The notes: generated from the letters alone by a model not told the origin. Shown: positions 47,400 to 58,638, counted from the stretch's first letter. The stretch is DNA of 64,000 bases from Sipunculus nudus (GCA_026874595.1 CM049313.1:56193159-56257158), one strand, 5' to 3'. Translations and numbers: made by a program.

Positions 47400-48674
47400 C
47401 TAATTTAAATGAAAAGAGCCTGGTTCTTGTACTATGCTATGCATAGATTTTGAAACAAAACCAGAAGGCTTGCTATTTGGTATATTCGCAAGTTTCCAGC
47501 AGTCAGATATTAGATGACCTTCCTTCTTGCAGTAATTACATATTTTCTTTGAAAACGACCGGTCTTTGTTGGACTTAGACATAGTGGACGTGGACTCAGG
47601 TGTAGCAATGCACTTTGCTGAACTATCAGGACTACTAGTACTGGATGACTGCGCTTTAAACCTCTTTTGACCATACTGATTTACATTCTTGTTTGTGAAT
47701 GACTGGTTTGATTTGCTAGTAAAGGACATTTTGTGTGTTAATGAATAATCATCAGCTAATTGAGCAGCAATGTCAAGTGTTTCAGGACTTTTCTCATCAA
47801 GAAAAGTTTTAACATCTGCGTTAATGCAGCGCTTAAATTCTTCAAGCAAAATCAACTGGCGCAAATTGTCATAATCTTTCATTACATTTTTATAACTACA
47901 CCAGCGATCAAACAACTGCTCTTTTGTCCTAACAAATTCGACGTAGGTCTGTTCTTTGCGCTTTTCACAATTTCTGAATTTCTGGCGGTAAGCCTCCGGA
48001 ACTAACTCATAACCTTTTAGGATTAACCGTTTAACCAGGTCATAGTCAGCAGCAGCTTCTACTGAAAGCTCTGTATAAATTGCTCTGGCCTTGCCAGTCA
48101 ATACACTTTGTAACAGCATAGTACAATTTTTCCTTTGGCCATTTTAAATTTTCAGCTAACTTCTCAAAGTGTAAGAAATATTTTCAACCTCTTTTTCTTG
48201 AAAAGGTGGGACAAGTCTAATGTGTTTAGTAACATCAAAACTGTGGGGCAGCACTTAGACTACGTTCTACTTTAAGTCTTTCTAACTCCAGTCGTTTCAA
48301 CTCAATTTCTTTTTCTTTATCTAGTCTGTCTCTTTCTATTTCTTTGTCTAGTCTTTCTCTTTCTAACCGTTCTTCCCTCTCTTTTTCTGATTCTAATTGT
48401 TTTAATGCTAGCTCATGTTGCATTTCTAACTTTTTCAATTCTAATTGCATAGTAAGGCTGTCGTTTTTTTTATGTTTCAACTTCAGTCTTTTCAATTAAA
48501 CCTTTGCTAATAAGATCTTGCATGATTTTGGCAATGATATCAAGCTTTCTCAAAGCTTTTTTCACACTTAGCCCCAAGTGTTGTCCCAAACGCAACAACT
48601 GTTCTTTTGACAACTGTTCAAGCTGATCAGTGGTCGGGATCGTCAACAAATGTCTCAGGTTTGAAATCTGCCAT
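47400..48674 (-). pseudogene. Retrotransposon gag (coiled coil, SCAN-like, zinc knuckle), broken
   Basis: Start ATG at 48,674 (MADFKPETFVDD). Successive pieces are a helix with LEQLSKEQLLRLGQHLGL, a long charged coiled coil (ERLERERLDKEIERDRLDKE), HIRLVPPFQEKEVE, then the SCAN-like/retroviral-type capsid segment (GKARAIYTEL … LILKGYELVPEAYRQKFRN … KTFLDEKSPETLDIAAQLAD). A CCHC zinc knuckle follows (CNYCKKEGHLISDC). Frameshifts lie near 48,620, 48,480 and 48,160. The frame ends at a single TAG before protease, which may be a decay stop or a regulated gag-pol stop. Confidence 0.85.
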
Positions 48675-48816
48675 GTTAAGATGTCAAAACAATAACAAAA
48701 AACCACTGAGATAAATCCTGTAAACAATATACTGTAAACAACATGTAATCTTGTAAACAATGAATGATAAAACAACGTGTCCAGGTCAAGGCCTAATAAA
48801 TTTGAAAACTATTAAG

Positions 48817-48836
48817 CATCCCGTCGAGAGCCCCCA
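48817..48836 (-). promoter_or_regulatory. Primer-binding site
   Basis: Six bases inside the 5' LTR, the minus strand reads TGGGGGCTCTCGACGGGATG. The leading TGG (complement of tRNA CCA) and GGGGCTC resemble a tRNA-Pro-type site, with mismatches further in; the cognate tRNA needs checking. Confidence 0.75.
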
Positions 48837-48842
48837 ATTTTA

Positions 48843-49618
48843 TGTTACGGAACCTAATATAAACAGATCAGGTATGCGTGATGAACACAAATTTTGTAAT
48901 GGAGTTAAGAATAAATCAGATTCTGTAACACTAGGCAGCGTGAAATGTCTAGGGGAATGAATTAAGAGGTCAGTGTTTTTTTGTTAACAAATAACTATAA
49001 TTTATTCTTAAAACAACCCTAACAATACAATACACTAAATCAATACAATTATGCAATCACATAGAAAAATAATGTGCACAGTACGTGGATACCAACACCA
49101 TCACAACGATAAGTCCTTTAAATGTAAACTCTCGGAGAATGACAGTCCAGTGTAATGCTCTTGCCACAACCCAGAAAGTAAACTGAATTCCAAATGCATA
49201 AAATCCATGAGAAAGTCTCTGAAAATCGATAATTGCCGCATTCGTCGGATAAGGTCCTGACACACGCTTCTGCGTCCGCTGGAATCTGCTCTGCTGCTCT
49301 GTCTCTCTGGTTCTAAAAAAAAACAGCCCCTTTATATACCTTCACACCCCAAGCCGAGAATTTTCCACTTCTCGAACAGTCAATAAGGTCTTGCACAACA
49401 CAGTAAGCACGCGTTTCATGAATTCTCTAGAAAAACAGCGCTGTGTATCTCTATAGACCAGGCTCATCACGTGACCCACGACCAGGCGTGAAAACCCAAG
49501 GCTCACGTGACAACGAGAGTTCAACCAGTACGGATTAAACATAATATGTAATACGCGGACAGACACGAGTGCCACAACAGGAGTTACGTCCGTGTCACAT
49601 AATAAAAAGAGCACCTGT

Positions 49619-49621
<3 letters not shown>
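48843..49621 (-). repeat. 5' LTR (~779 bp)
   Basis: It starts TGTTACGGAACC and ends …CACCTGTTAC, the outer end being slightly eroded against the GTAACA of its partner. TATATAAA lies at 49,331-49,338 on the minus strand. It differs from the 3' LTR by scattered substitutions and a ~24-bp deletion, so the insertion is not very recent. Confidence 0.9.

Positions 49622-49671
<50 letters not shown>
49622..49671. repeat. (TA)n microsatellite, right flank of retrotransposon
   Basis: About 50 bases of TA, the partner of 42,676-42,736 across the retrotransposon insertion. Confidence 0.9.
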
Positions 49672-49674
<3 letters not shown>

Positions 49675-50255
49675 ACAAATTTACTGGGTTTATATGTGGA
49701 GAGAAAAGCTAAAGCGATAATGCAGGTATGTTGCATTTCAAGACATGAGTTGCATTTCAAGACATGACATAGGTGGCCTATATATCGACCGGGCTTGAAA
49801 CTGACATGATTTTCTACTAGACGTTGTTGCCCGACATGACTAACTTTCCCCTTCCCCAGTGGATTTTACATGACCTCATGTAGTAAAAACTACAATCAGT
49901 ATCGTTCTTTATAACATTATTACAATGATTTATACATTTTCGCCATTTGTAGTCTTAAATCATGCAGGGACCATACTGGAATTTATTAGATACCGCTAAT
50001 TATATTTTACTTTACAGAAATAAAACACTGGCATACTCCCTGCGAAAAAAAATACGCCATTTTGACCAATCCCGATAAAAATCATTACCGTCGGGGGGGG
50101 GCGCTAACCAAATTTTGCCGGACCTCCATTTAACTTACGTGCAAATTCCGTTCCGGCACTAATTTCGACACTTATATCGAGACCCGTATCTACATTAGGT
50201 CTATATATATTGTTTTTAAATTATTTTTTATAGAGAATAGGAAACTTGAATATAC
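49672..50255. other. Unassigned intron DNA
   Basis: Nothing recognised except a tandem repeat of TTGCATTTCAAGACATGA at about 49,732-49,768 and a G9 run near 50,092. Confidence 0.5.
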
Positions 50256-50436
50256 CTGTCATGTTGGTTTGTCCATGCCTGTACTTCTAGATCCTCAGTG
50301 TGAATAGGGTCAGAGGTCACCAGCATGACCTTGTAGGTCATGGCTTCAAGCATGAACATGTAGGTATAGGACGGTACTTTTGGCTGGGTCCAGGCCAGGT
50401 ACACTTGTTTTCCCATGACTCTCACTTTCAGATTTT
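50256..50436 (-). CDS. Laforin-like phosphatase, internal exon
   Basis: A 181-bp exon with acceptor …TTTTTCTTCAG and donor CATGACAG|GTATAT. It is open in one frame and encodes QVYLAWTQPKVPSYTYMF and EDLEVQAWTNQHD, giving the first strands of the beta-sandwich completed in the terminal exon (…AWTNQHDR + FTALGEW). It starts in phase 1 and ends in phase 2; the end matches the acceptor phase at 41,880. A Met codon at 50,416-50,414 could be the start, giving 272 residues in total, or translation may begin further upstream, since the frame remains open through the proposed exon at 52,103-52,163. Confidence 0.6.
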
Positions 50437-50897
50437 CTGAAGAAAAACACTTTCTCTAAGCATACAGGAAATAAGGTTTAAATTTAATGTATAACATACC
50501 TACAATTTCCTACGAGAACGCGCACTGCGCGTAAAGGTTGTCTGCCGTGTTCGGGTCAAGAAACCAGCATCGAGTGTTTTGTTAAATTAACCAGAGGAAT
50601 ACATGCCAAACACTTCGATTAAAACTCTGTCTTTAACGAGAAGATTTTTTTTTTGTTTACTTTCATCTGATATACGATCTTTCATTTTGCACCATAACCG
50701 ACCTTGAACTTAGTGTCAATCGTTCAATCGTTGTTAGTGTAATATACCAATTAAGGCCCAGATCCCGATCTGGACCAATCGGCGATCGGTCAAGACAAAA
50801 TCCTGATCCGGACTGAATCCCGAGCAGGATTTTGTTTGGACCAATAACCGATTGGTCACTATCAATCCCGATTGGAATACAAATTTATATTATCTAC

Positions 50898-51323
50898 TAG
50901 GGCTGTATCAATATACACCGATAAATCGATACGCACATCGATACAGTTACTGGCATATTCTCTTTGCATGCTGTATCGTTGTATCGATAAAACAAATATA
51001 GATACAAGGCATGCAAACCAAATTAGAATATATATTTGTACTCATTTATAAAGCTTTACCTGTTTTTTAATGCTTATATTGACCTTTCAAGGCTTAAATA
51101 AGATCACGTATATTGTCATATGATCGACTGCATGCATGGGTGAGGAATGTACATAAAATTATCGGTGCTTCCATGACAATGATAGACTAATTCACAGATT
51201 TTTATTAAGAAATGTTACACAAAGAATAATGAAGTGTATCGTCAAAACCTATCGGGTCTCGCTTTATGTATATCGTAATATGTATATTGTACCTGAATAT
51301 AGGCTGATCGATATCCGATCCTA
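50898..51323. mobile_element. hAT-like MITE (426 bp)
   Basis: It is flanked by identical octamers TTATCTAC (50,890-50,897; 51,324-51,331). The left end starts TAGGGCTGTATCAATATAC; the inverted right end starts TAGGATCGGATATCG and later CAATATAC. Inverted repeats are imperfect and ATCGATA-rich. The perfect 8-bp duplication is the main support. Confidence 0.55.
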
Positions 51324-51382
51324 TTATCTACCTCAATACTGAATATAGGTAATTTCAATATGCTGTAACATATAGCCTATTG

Positions 51383-51385
<3 letters not shown>

Positions 51386-51431
<46 letters not shown>
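51386..51431. repeat. (TA)n microsatellite
   Basis: About 46 bases of TA followed by TGTGGGGACGTGCGTGCGTG. The overlapping Ile-Tyr ORFs are artefacts. Confidence 0.95.
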
Positions 51432-51434
<3 letters not shown>

Positions 51435-52102
51435 TGGGGACGTGCGTGCGTGTATGACGCTACTTTTGCATAATATTTTTTGTATATAAAAATACATGCA
51501 ATATGTATGTATCTTGTCCATGGGGATTTCTTCTTGCCGGGGTCGGGTTTTATTTTCCCGAACATATTTAAGAAGATCATTCTACATCGTGACAAATATA
51601 TGACAATTTATAATTTAAGTTTTTTGTTTTACAATTTATATACAGAAGTTGAGCCCTGTCTGTCTCGCTGCGCGGCTGTTGCCATGGTGACTTTTATGTC
51701 ATACCTATACGTTGTTCAGAAAAAACTTATCGCCCTAAATGGTGTCCACGGTAGTAGACGTAACTGTATTTATAAAGACACCCACCTGTCAGACCAAGAC
51801 CGGGTTCTGTTTCATTCGCTAACATAATTTCTACATAAATACAGGTACTAAATAAGGAATAGGCTTATGTGGACCTATTTATCGATTTGATATCGCCTAT
51901 ATATACTTTACACATTGAGAGTATGGTGAAGGACGCTCGAACTAGATTAAGAACTACAACGGTGAACTAAGGGCGGACATATTAGAAATTGTATATGTAT
52001 TCACCGGTCCTTATAAATCCCCCCTTTCTGTCTGTTTAAGATAAAATGCTGGACTTGGATCTTTAAATTGTGTCCTCGTACCTCACAGGTTCCAGGTCTC
52101 AC

Positions 52103-52163
52103 CTGACAGATGTCGCCACTGGCCTGTCTCGCGGTGGTCGAACGAACTGTTGGCCTTAACTTC
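52103..52163 (-). CDS. Candidate upstream exon of the phosphatase gene
   Basis: A 61-bp segment with a strong donor (CTGTCAG|GTGAGA) and a plausible acceptor (…CCCTTGTGAAG). It encodes EVKANSSFDHRETGQWRHLS, which continues in phase with exon 50,256-50,436 (ends phase 1, next exon starts phase 1). The residues look protein-like and no stop occurs. The acceptor choice is uncertain, and it might instead be part of a 5' UTR. Further upstream exons are not identified. Confidence 0.38.
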
Positions 52164-52399
52164 CTTCACAAGGGATCGGGATAATTATGAAAATGTTTAA
52201 CCGAGGAAAAGATTAGACTGGTATCCATGGGGGAAAGAAAAACTACAGGGTGTCAGTCTATCAGACATCCTTCACCTTGAATAGACTGGTTACATATAAT
52301 TATTTGAATTAAATATTGATACAGGTCAATCATTGAAAATAAAAAATGAAAAAGCCCATAACGTGTATTTTTAATACAACAGTATATTCAAATCCCATG

Positions 52400-52405
52400 T
52401 TTATT
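52400..52405 (-). promoter_or_regulatory. Candidate poly(A) signal (minus strand AATAAA)
   Basis: A minus-strand AATAAA about 50 bp after the TAG of the small ORF 52,457-52,669, a suitable distance for a short 3' UTR. Confidence 0.4.
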
Positions 52406-52456
52406 AAAAAAACTTTATAAATAGATATGATATCAGATAGGGAACCAGTCTATTTT

Positions 52457-52669
52457 CTATTGAGTGGGGGTTTCTTGGGAAATCCCAGCCGGTGTTTTTG
52501 TAGTTGCTTTCCTTGTTGACGATTGAGCATTGCCCCGGGCCACCCTGGCTGCAAAGTCATCAAACAGATCTGAGAGATAAGGTCTACAGCAGATGATAGA
52601 ACTGTTTGCTTCAAGGAGACGGTCGGCATTAAACTGTCCATCCGCTTTCAACGTCTTAGGATTTGTCAT
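52457..52669 (-). CDS. Small hypothetical protein or terminal exon (70 aa)
   Basis: An ATG-started frame of 70 codons with balanced composition: KTLKADGQFNADRLLEANSS, then PYLSDLFDDFAARVARGN, ending Thr/Gln-rich. GC content is higher than its surroundings, and an AATAAA follows the stop closely. No domain is recognised. It could be a complete small gene or a last exon whose earlier exons lie to the right. A role as 5' exon of the phosphatase gene is less likely, because no good donor is seen. Confidence 0.4.
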   Translation of the reverse strand: MTNPKTLKADGQFNADRLLEANSSIICCRPYLSDLFDDFAARVARGNAQSSTRKATTKTPAGISQETPTQ

Positions 52670-52679
52670 AATCTTTCAG

Positions 52680-54183
52680 GGTGAGTGCACTGGATGTTTC
52701 ATTTTGTTTGATTTATAATAAATAATAATTTTGATATTTTGATTAACTGACACTTTTTTTAACAACACCCCCACATGTTTTATGACTCAGACGTTTTTGT
52801 TAATTATTCATACATAATATAGTTAATATGGATCCATGATTAATATTTCAGTAAATCCATAACTATTACACTAGTTACAGATTAATAGTACCATACTCCA
52901 TAGTCCGTCCCGAAACCCTTGTCCCCATTTTTTTTTCAATAATTATTTTAAGAATTTTCTTTTTAAATGCTCTTTGGCCTAAATTAGATATACAGATATT
53001 CAGCTGATTTTGTGTAAAGTAGTAATATATCAAATGAAAAGTATTTTCTTTGTGACTCTTTTGTGTTATTTTTTGCTGATTAACCATGGATGGCATCTTC
53101 CCGGCACTGCTGGCACTTCATTCCTCCACTGTACACTTTCCATGTCTATGGCTGCTTGTCAGACAACAGTTATATCACAAAGACGTCACAATGATTGGTC
53201 GCACACCACCTTCAGTTTACTGATGTCATCAGTGTGCCTGGCTTGTTTATTATCAGTTCTCTGTTGATGAATAAGTCGTAAATGCTGTAACCTGTTTTGT
53301 CATATTTTGGATTATTTGTCTCATACAAAATCAAAGCAAGGTAAGGCATTATTTTTTACACAGACAGTCGGCTGTATAGCTCCTGCTACATTAGGACCAG
53401 AAAGGTTTACTCTGCTACATGAAAAATTATGAAAAATTATCCACAAAAACATGCGGAAATGGGTACTGGGACAGATTATAACAGACCATAACTGTTAAAG
53501 GTGTCCATTCACCTACCTTTGGAAAAAGAATTTATATGATTTCCAGCTTCCTCTGTGTATATATATTAATGATCTATGGGTAATTCTGGTTATAAGATGT
53601 TCATATAATGCCTCCATGCATGATGTTTGAACTTGTTTATCAACAACATGTTTGTAAACACAGCAATGTTGACAAATAGGAAAAACATTAACCTAAGGAG
53701 TTACGTTGCACATATACATGTGGAAGTGGCAAGGCCACTTGTTGCAAAACACCATTTGCAAAGCTCTGGCTTATCTGACTTGCTGCCAAATGCCTTTGTT
53801 GAATTTGATTTGATTATATTTGTGGGCCCCTAAATTATAGACATGTTGATATTTATATAAACAAAACAAGCAGCCAGTGTATGGTGATATCCCTGTTTTC
53901 TTGTCTATTTTTATAAATATAAGTTCCAAGGAATTACCTTTAGTTTATAAAGGCAGATAGGTGATTAGGCGTCTTTGATAGTTTTTTAATGCTTCTCTAT
54001 TAATATTGAGAATTGTTTATTGCAAAAACCTGATTGTCTGAAAAGATTTAAACTGGCTGGTGGAGCTGTATAATTGAAGCAATATTGTTATCTTAATTTA
54101 ATATAGCATTTATAATTAAATATAAAGTGATTGTCATTTTGTTCAACTATCTCTGCCCTCTTACAATACTGGATGGACAATAA
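52680..54183. other. Unassigned DNA
   Basis: No recognisable gene or repeat terminus. The 85-codon ORF at 53,010-53,267 and 68-codon ORF at 53,627-53,833 have no domain. Confidence 0.45.
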
Positions 54184-55148
54184 CGGCTGCGGAGTGTCAG
54201 ACTTGTGGACTGTCTATAGGTAGCAGACAATGTCTAAACTGTCGGCTGCCTAGACTGTCCACACTCCACCCACTGCGCAGCCGAAAATGCTTTAACTGAT
54301 ATCACTAAGTGTCAGCCGCCAAGGTGTGTGACATTCTAGACCTTGTAGTAATAGTTAGTAAAATGTTGCTGAATTAAAAACAGATAACAGGGTTGGATTT
54401 TTAACTTGGAAAATGAAAACACCAAAATGCAGCATCACATTTCATGTAATACAAGTAAAAAAAATATGGTAAACAAATTAATTCTTATGCACTAGAATAC
54501 ATACACCTACACTTCATGTATTTCATAAGCATGAATTTGCATTTCATACACTGACCAGGTCAGATGATTAATGCAGTTTACACACTGCTTATTAGGTTTT
54601 TGTTTTGCACTAGACCCCTTTGATGATCCATTGATGTTATTGTGGGTATTTATTAGCATCATGGATTTGCAATCAGTTACACAAATGATTTCATAGGTTG
54701 CTAGTGGTGAGAGAGCAGATTCTGAGATCTTGGTGAACAGTGACCGAGTAGATACTGAATATATGTGGCCTAGTAACTGTCCTTATAAGCCAGGGATTAA
54801 TGAATATAATAGAATAACACATTTGATGGTCTACCAGGGCTTTACTTATATAACGGTTTGAAATGAAGGATAGTTAATAATGGCTTGTCAACACCATGGC
54901 AGTCAACATCTCTGTTGGGGTTGAATGTCCCTCTTTTTGTTATTTGGAGAAAAATTAAATCTGTAACAAAAGTCCCATTATGTCAAATTGTGGAAACGGG
55001 ATTCAAAAACCATTGCTGGGTCTAAGAAGCGGTGTTCTAATAAGTCATTTAATCCTGAAGTAAATTACACATACCTTGTACATGTATGCATGTGTGCATG
55101 GTGGCCACAAATATAATTTAAATATTGTCCATTCTGACTTTATTTTAG

Positions 55149-56360
55149 TTTTTAGCTCAGCTGACTACAAGTCATCTGAGCTATAGTCGTGGTCCATTGT
55201 CCATCAGTCTGTCCATCCGTCATCCGTCCATAGATGTGGCACGTTTTGAAACCGTAAGACATAGGAATCCAGAATTCATCATAATGTTAGATTTCCCCAA
55301 GATCTTTATCCAAAACCTATTTTCACACTTCAGGACTGCCTAATATCAAAACAACTCCTCTGTTTTACTATAAATATTCCTCTATATAGTTCCTATATAC
55401 ATGCAAGAAATTAAGTCTATTAAGTTAAGAAATCAGGAAAAAATATTTTCTCACTTACCATGAATAAATTTTGAAACTAGAGTCTATTTTCATAAGTGTA
55501 TAACTATGTTTAATAAAGATTAAATTGTTTACCCAAAATTAGATCTGAATTTTGTAAATTTTTTAAGTTATTAGCTTAAAAATAAAATGAGTACCTTAAA
55601 TTGTGCCAAACTTTGAATATGGCACATTTTCCTGTAAATGCCATTGATTAAATTTTCACAGCATGTAACCATAAGTATTTAATTTGATTAAATCTGAAAT
55701 TTGAAAATAAAAGCTTGAAAATTAGGCTAGTTATTGATTTTTTTCTTGAGGCTCTATTGTAGTCATTTGCTTTGATTACAGATGCAGGTTCCCACTCCAG
55801 GTCACTGGAAGTCAGCTATGCCAGGGTTTCTGATTTGTAACAGTCACTGGGGGAGATCCCCTGCTATGACAGGTGTACAGTTATTCTCATATCACCACCC
55901 TAAATAAAAATATAAACTTATAATAAAAAAATTGATGTGATAAAAATATGAGGATCTAATACAAACATTTGTTCATAAGTTTTTTTAATTTATTTTGAAT
56001 ATTAAGTATACCTTTTCATAATATATATTATACAAGAAGAATAGATTCAATTAAACAAATGTGTAAAGTACTGAAATGTCAACAGTTGATCAAAAAGCCA
56101 ACTAATGATCATGGTAATAGTACAAATCATTTGTTCACAAACTGTTCACATGCTTCAGTTTCAACATTAGGAAACACATGGTCAGGTCACAAAGTATTAT
56201 TCGCAACAATTTCTTGCTCATCAATACAAACTAATCATATAAACCAACCATGGCCTACATTAACTCTTCCTCTTACACTTTATTTCCATTTGATATTATT
56301 TTAGATTTTTACCTTCAAGGTCAACTTCAGCTAAGCACAGTGACCCATGGGTCCCATGTT
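55149..56360 (+). mobile_element. Family-B element, internally deleted copy
   Basis: It starts TTTTTAGCTCAGCTGAC and ends with a degenerate family terminus (CAGCTAAGCA, GACCCATGGG, TCCCATGTT). It is shorter than 9,130-11,016 because internal blocks are missing, but retains the endonuclease-like ORF. Confidence 0.65.
56059..56304 (+). pseudogene. Endonuclease-like ORF fragment, second copy
   Basis: 81 codons matching 10,715-10,960 nearly throughout, with a few substitutions (for example Asp to Asn in the STDHLFTN segment, which would alter a likely catalytic-type Asp-His). It keeps an open frame despite deletions elsewhere in the element. Same caveats as the first copy. Confidence 0.38.
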
Positions 56361-56883
56361 CCTTTTATCCTTTGAACAATCTAAAGCCTTAGGAGTTAGG
56401 ACCCCTTAAAGTATACATTTCCTGAAAGCAAAAAAGGATTTTCTGCATTGTGATAAATATAAACCTTGCTTTTGAGGAACATGTATAAATAAGTTTTTTT
56501 AATTTATTTTGAACATTAGGTATACCTTTTATTGCAAAAACATAATTTTTTAGGAATTTAACCAGTCCTGCATGTATGGTTATGTATATGTATCCAGGCC
56601 TACTATACCTTCAGTGTCTTATATGCTGTGAATATTTTATATATAGATAAATATATATATATGTGTATATTTTGTACAATAAAAGTTCAAATAAATACTA
56701 TGATATAGCTACTAGGTTTAGAATGTCACACACCTGGGCAGCTGACACTTAGTAAAATCAGTTAAAGCATTGTCGGCTGCGTAGTGGGTGGAGTGTGGAC
56801 TGTCTAGACAGCCGACAGTATGACATTGTTGGCTGCCTAGACAGTCAAGGGGTCTGACACTCTGCAGCCAATACTGTCAGCTG

Positions 56884-58630
56884 CCTAGACACTTCCTAGA
56901 AAATTTGGGGTTGGAATGATCACTGGATTTTACAGGATTTGACCGAATTTGACTGAAATTGAATGCAATCTAGTATTATTTATTGAGCCTAATAATATGG
57001 AAGAAATATGTTCCATTAATCATGGTCCTCTTTTTTTTTATAAATAAAAAATATTGACTGATTTTTACTGGATTTAAAGGCACTCTGGTCTTATTTTTAA
57101 CATTTCTATATATGTGCCTAATAATATGGATGAAATGAATTTGTGAAAAAATGAGTAAAAGAAAGATCCTGTTAATTATCTATAAATATATGTTGTGCTG
57201 TTTTTGGGGTCACATAGCTACTCCTTGTAAGTAAATTAAAGGAAAAAGTTAGTCTTTTTCAGCTTGTTTGAATTAACCTGCAGTATGCCACTTGCACACA
57301 CTTACAATAAAAGACTATCTTCATTAACATGGTTTATTGTTAAAAAAACTTAATAATTTTTTTGTGTTAAAAATTGACATTGCCTGTGTTGTATTAAATA
57401 TTTTTTTTCTGACATCTACTGTTTTAAAATGAAGACATATTTTAATAAACTGTACATATTTGTTTAAATGAGTATTTATTAGTGGAAGTAATATACGGTT
57501 GGCCCAGTTTTCATGCATATTCATAATTTTTTTGTTTCATAACATATGATTTGTTGTAATTAAAAATGGCTCCAAGTGAAAACCTGCAAACATAATTTTG
57601 AATCTTCAATGTATTATGAGGGCCACATCTTGATTCATGTGATTTAGAGTGGAAATACAGACGACTAGCTCTATATTTCAAACACGGTTGCTATTTTCCT
57701 GGGCAGTGGGAATTCCCATGATGTTTTGGGAAATACTGGGTTTTCCCGGGAATTATACTAAATCTATGAAAATACCAAAAAACTTTAGAAAGGTGCAACT
57801 ATTAATCGAAAAATTTAAACAATTAATAGTCACACCCCTCCACAGCTCCCTAAGTATATATCATAGATTGTCTATTATTTATTATGCTGTGCAGGTAATT
57901 CTTGTCTGTTTTCTGAATGTATCTTTATCAACAGTCTCATCAACCCAATATGTGGTAATTATGATAGAAGAAACATTTAACTTATGTGGGCACCACAGAG
58001 GTTCTAACTTCTAAGACACCTCATTATATATGTAATGAGAGGAAAAAAGGTGTACTGGTAATCATGTATACTTCCCATGTATTTATGATGATCTAAACAA
58101 GATTATCTAAACAAGTCAGTGTGACTGTGGAACCAGACTTCAGCTTTCATAATACCTTTAAAGGCATACTTGAATGGAGAAGTGGGCAGTATCTAGAATT
58201 ATATATGGTGCCACATTATTATAACCTTAGTATCAGTTACATTAATCATCACAAGAAAAAGAAATGACAGATGAAGGCAGAATGAGATTTAGATGTAAAA
58301 AAATTTTAACTGAGTTAATAAAATCACAACTGACAGCGTGAAAGTTGGAATTATAAGAATCTGAATATATTTTCAGCACTTCCCTCATACTTTTTTATTC
58401 AAACAAAACAAAACTAATGAAAACCATCTGAAGGTCAGATGTATCCAAAAATATACGTCCTAATAGCTATCTCTGTTATGTAGGTATTATTTTTAGCTTT
58501 GCTTCCTTAAAAGAAGAACTGACATTCATGATACAAACTGACTACAATATACACAGACAGCAACATGCTTTAAATTTATTATATTGAATAGCCGAATGGG
58601 TTGAAACTACTTTACCAGTGCTGAATAGTT
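56884..58630. other. Unassigned DNA
   Basis: No gene seen. Around 57,690-57,745 GGGAATTCCCATGATGTTTTG and similar GGGAA/TTCCC motifs resemble text at 59,255-59,340 beyond the hAT MITE, hinting at an older disrupted repeat. The 121-codon ORF at 57,649-58,014 crosses this and has no recognisable domain. Confidence 0.4.
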
Positions 58631-58638
58631 AAAATTAT

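Larger units (their letters stand above)
42737..49621 (-). mobile_element. Gmr1-type Ty3/gypsy LTR retrotransposon, degenerate
   Basis: Two LTRs bracket an internal region on the minus strand carrying, in order, gag (coiled coil, SCAN-like, zinc knuckle), aspartic protease, integrase, reverse transcriptase and RNase H. Integrase before reverse transcriptase is the Ty1/copia-like order known within Ty3/gypsy-class elements only for the Gmr1 group, which also carries SCAN-related gag. A tRNA-type primer-binding site and a polypurine tract abut the LTRs. Stops and frameshifts interrupt gag, protease, integrase and RT, so this copy cannot be autonomous. It lies in the last intron of the phosphatase gene, in the same orientation as the gene. 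Confidence 0.88.
54184..56883. mobile_element. Possible element with ~170-bp inverted repeats
   Basis: Arms at about 54,184-54,355 and 56,707-56,883 are inverted copies. They share TCCACACTCCACCCACT, GCTTTAACTGAT, CTAAGTGTCAGC and GTGTGTGACATTCTA. Each arm has internal direct repeats of a CTGCCTAGACAGTC type. A family-B copy occupies much of the interior. It may be one 2.7-kb foldback-type transposon or two MITEs in opposite orientation. No transposase was recognised and no clear target duplication was seen. Confidence 0.5.

Noticed and set aside
51333-51595. Ile-Tyr repeat ORFs
   Set aside because: Translation of a (TA)n microsatellite.
52457-52669. This ORF as the first exon of the phosphatase gene
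   Set aside because: No convincing in-frame donor with the needed phase, and a stop with a nearby AATAAA follows, so a separate small gene is more likely.
57649-58014. 121-codon ORF as a gene
   Set aside because: No domain; the first part crosses GGGAA/TTCCC repeat text and there is no splice or poly(A) context.
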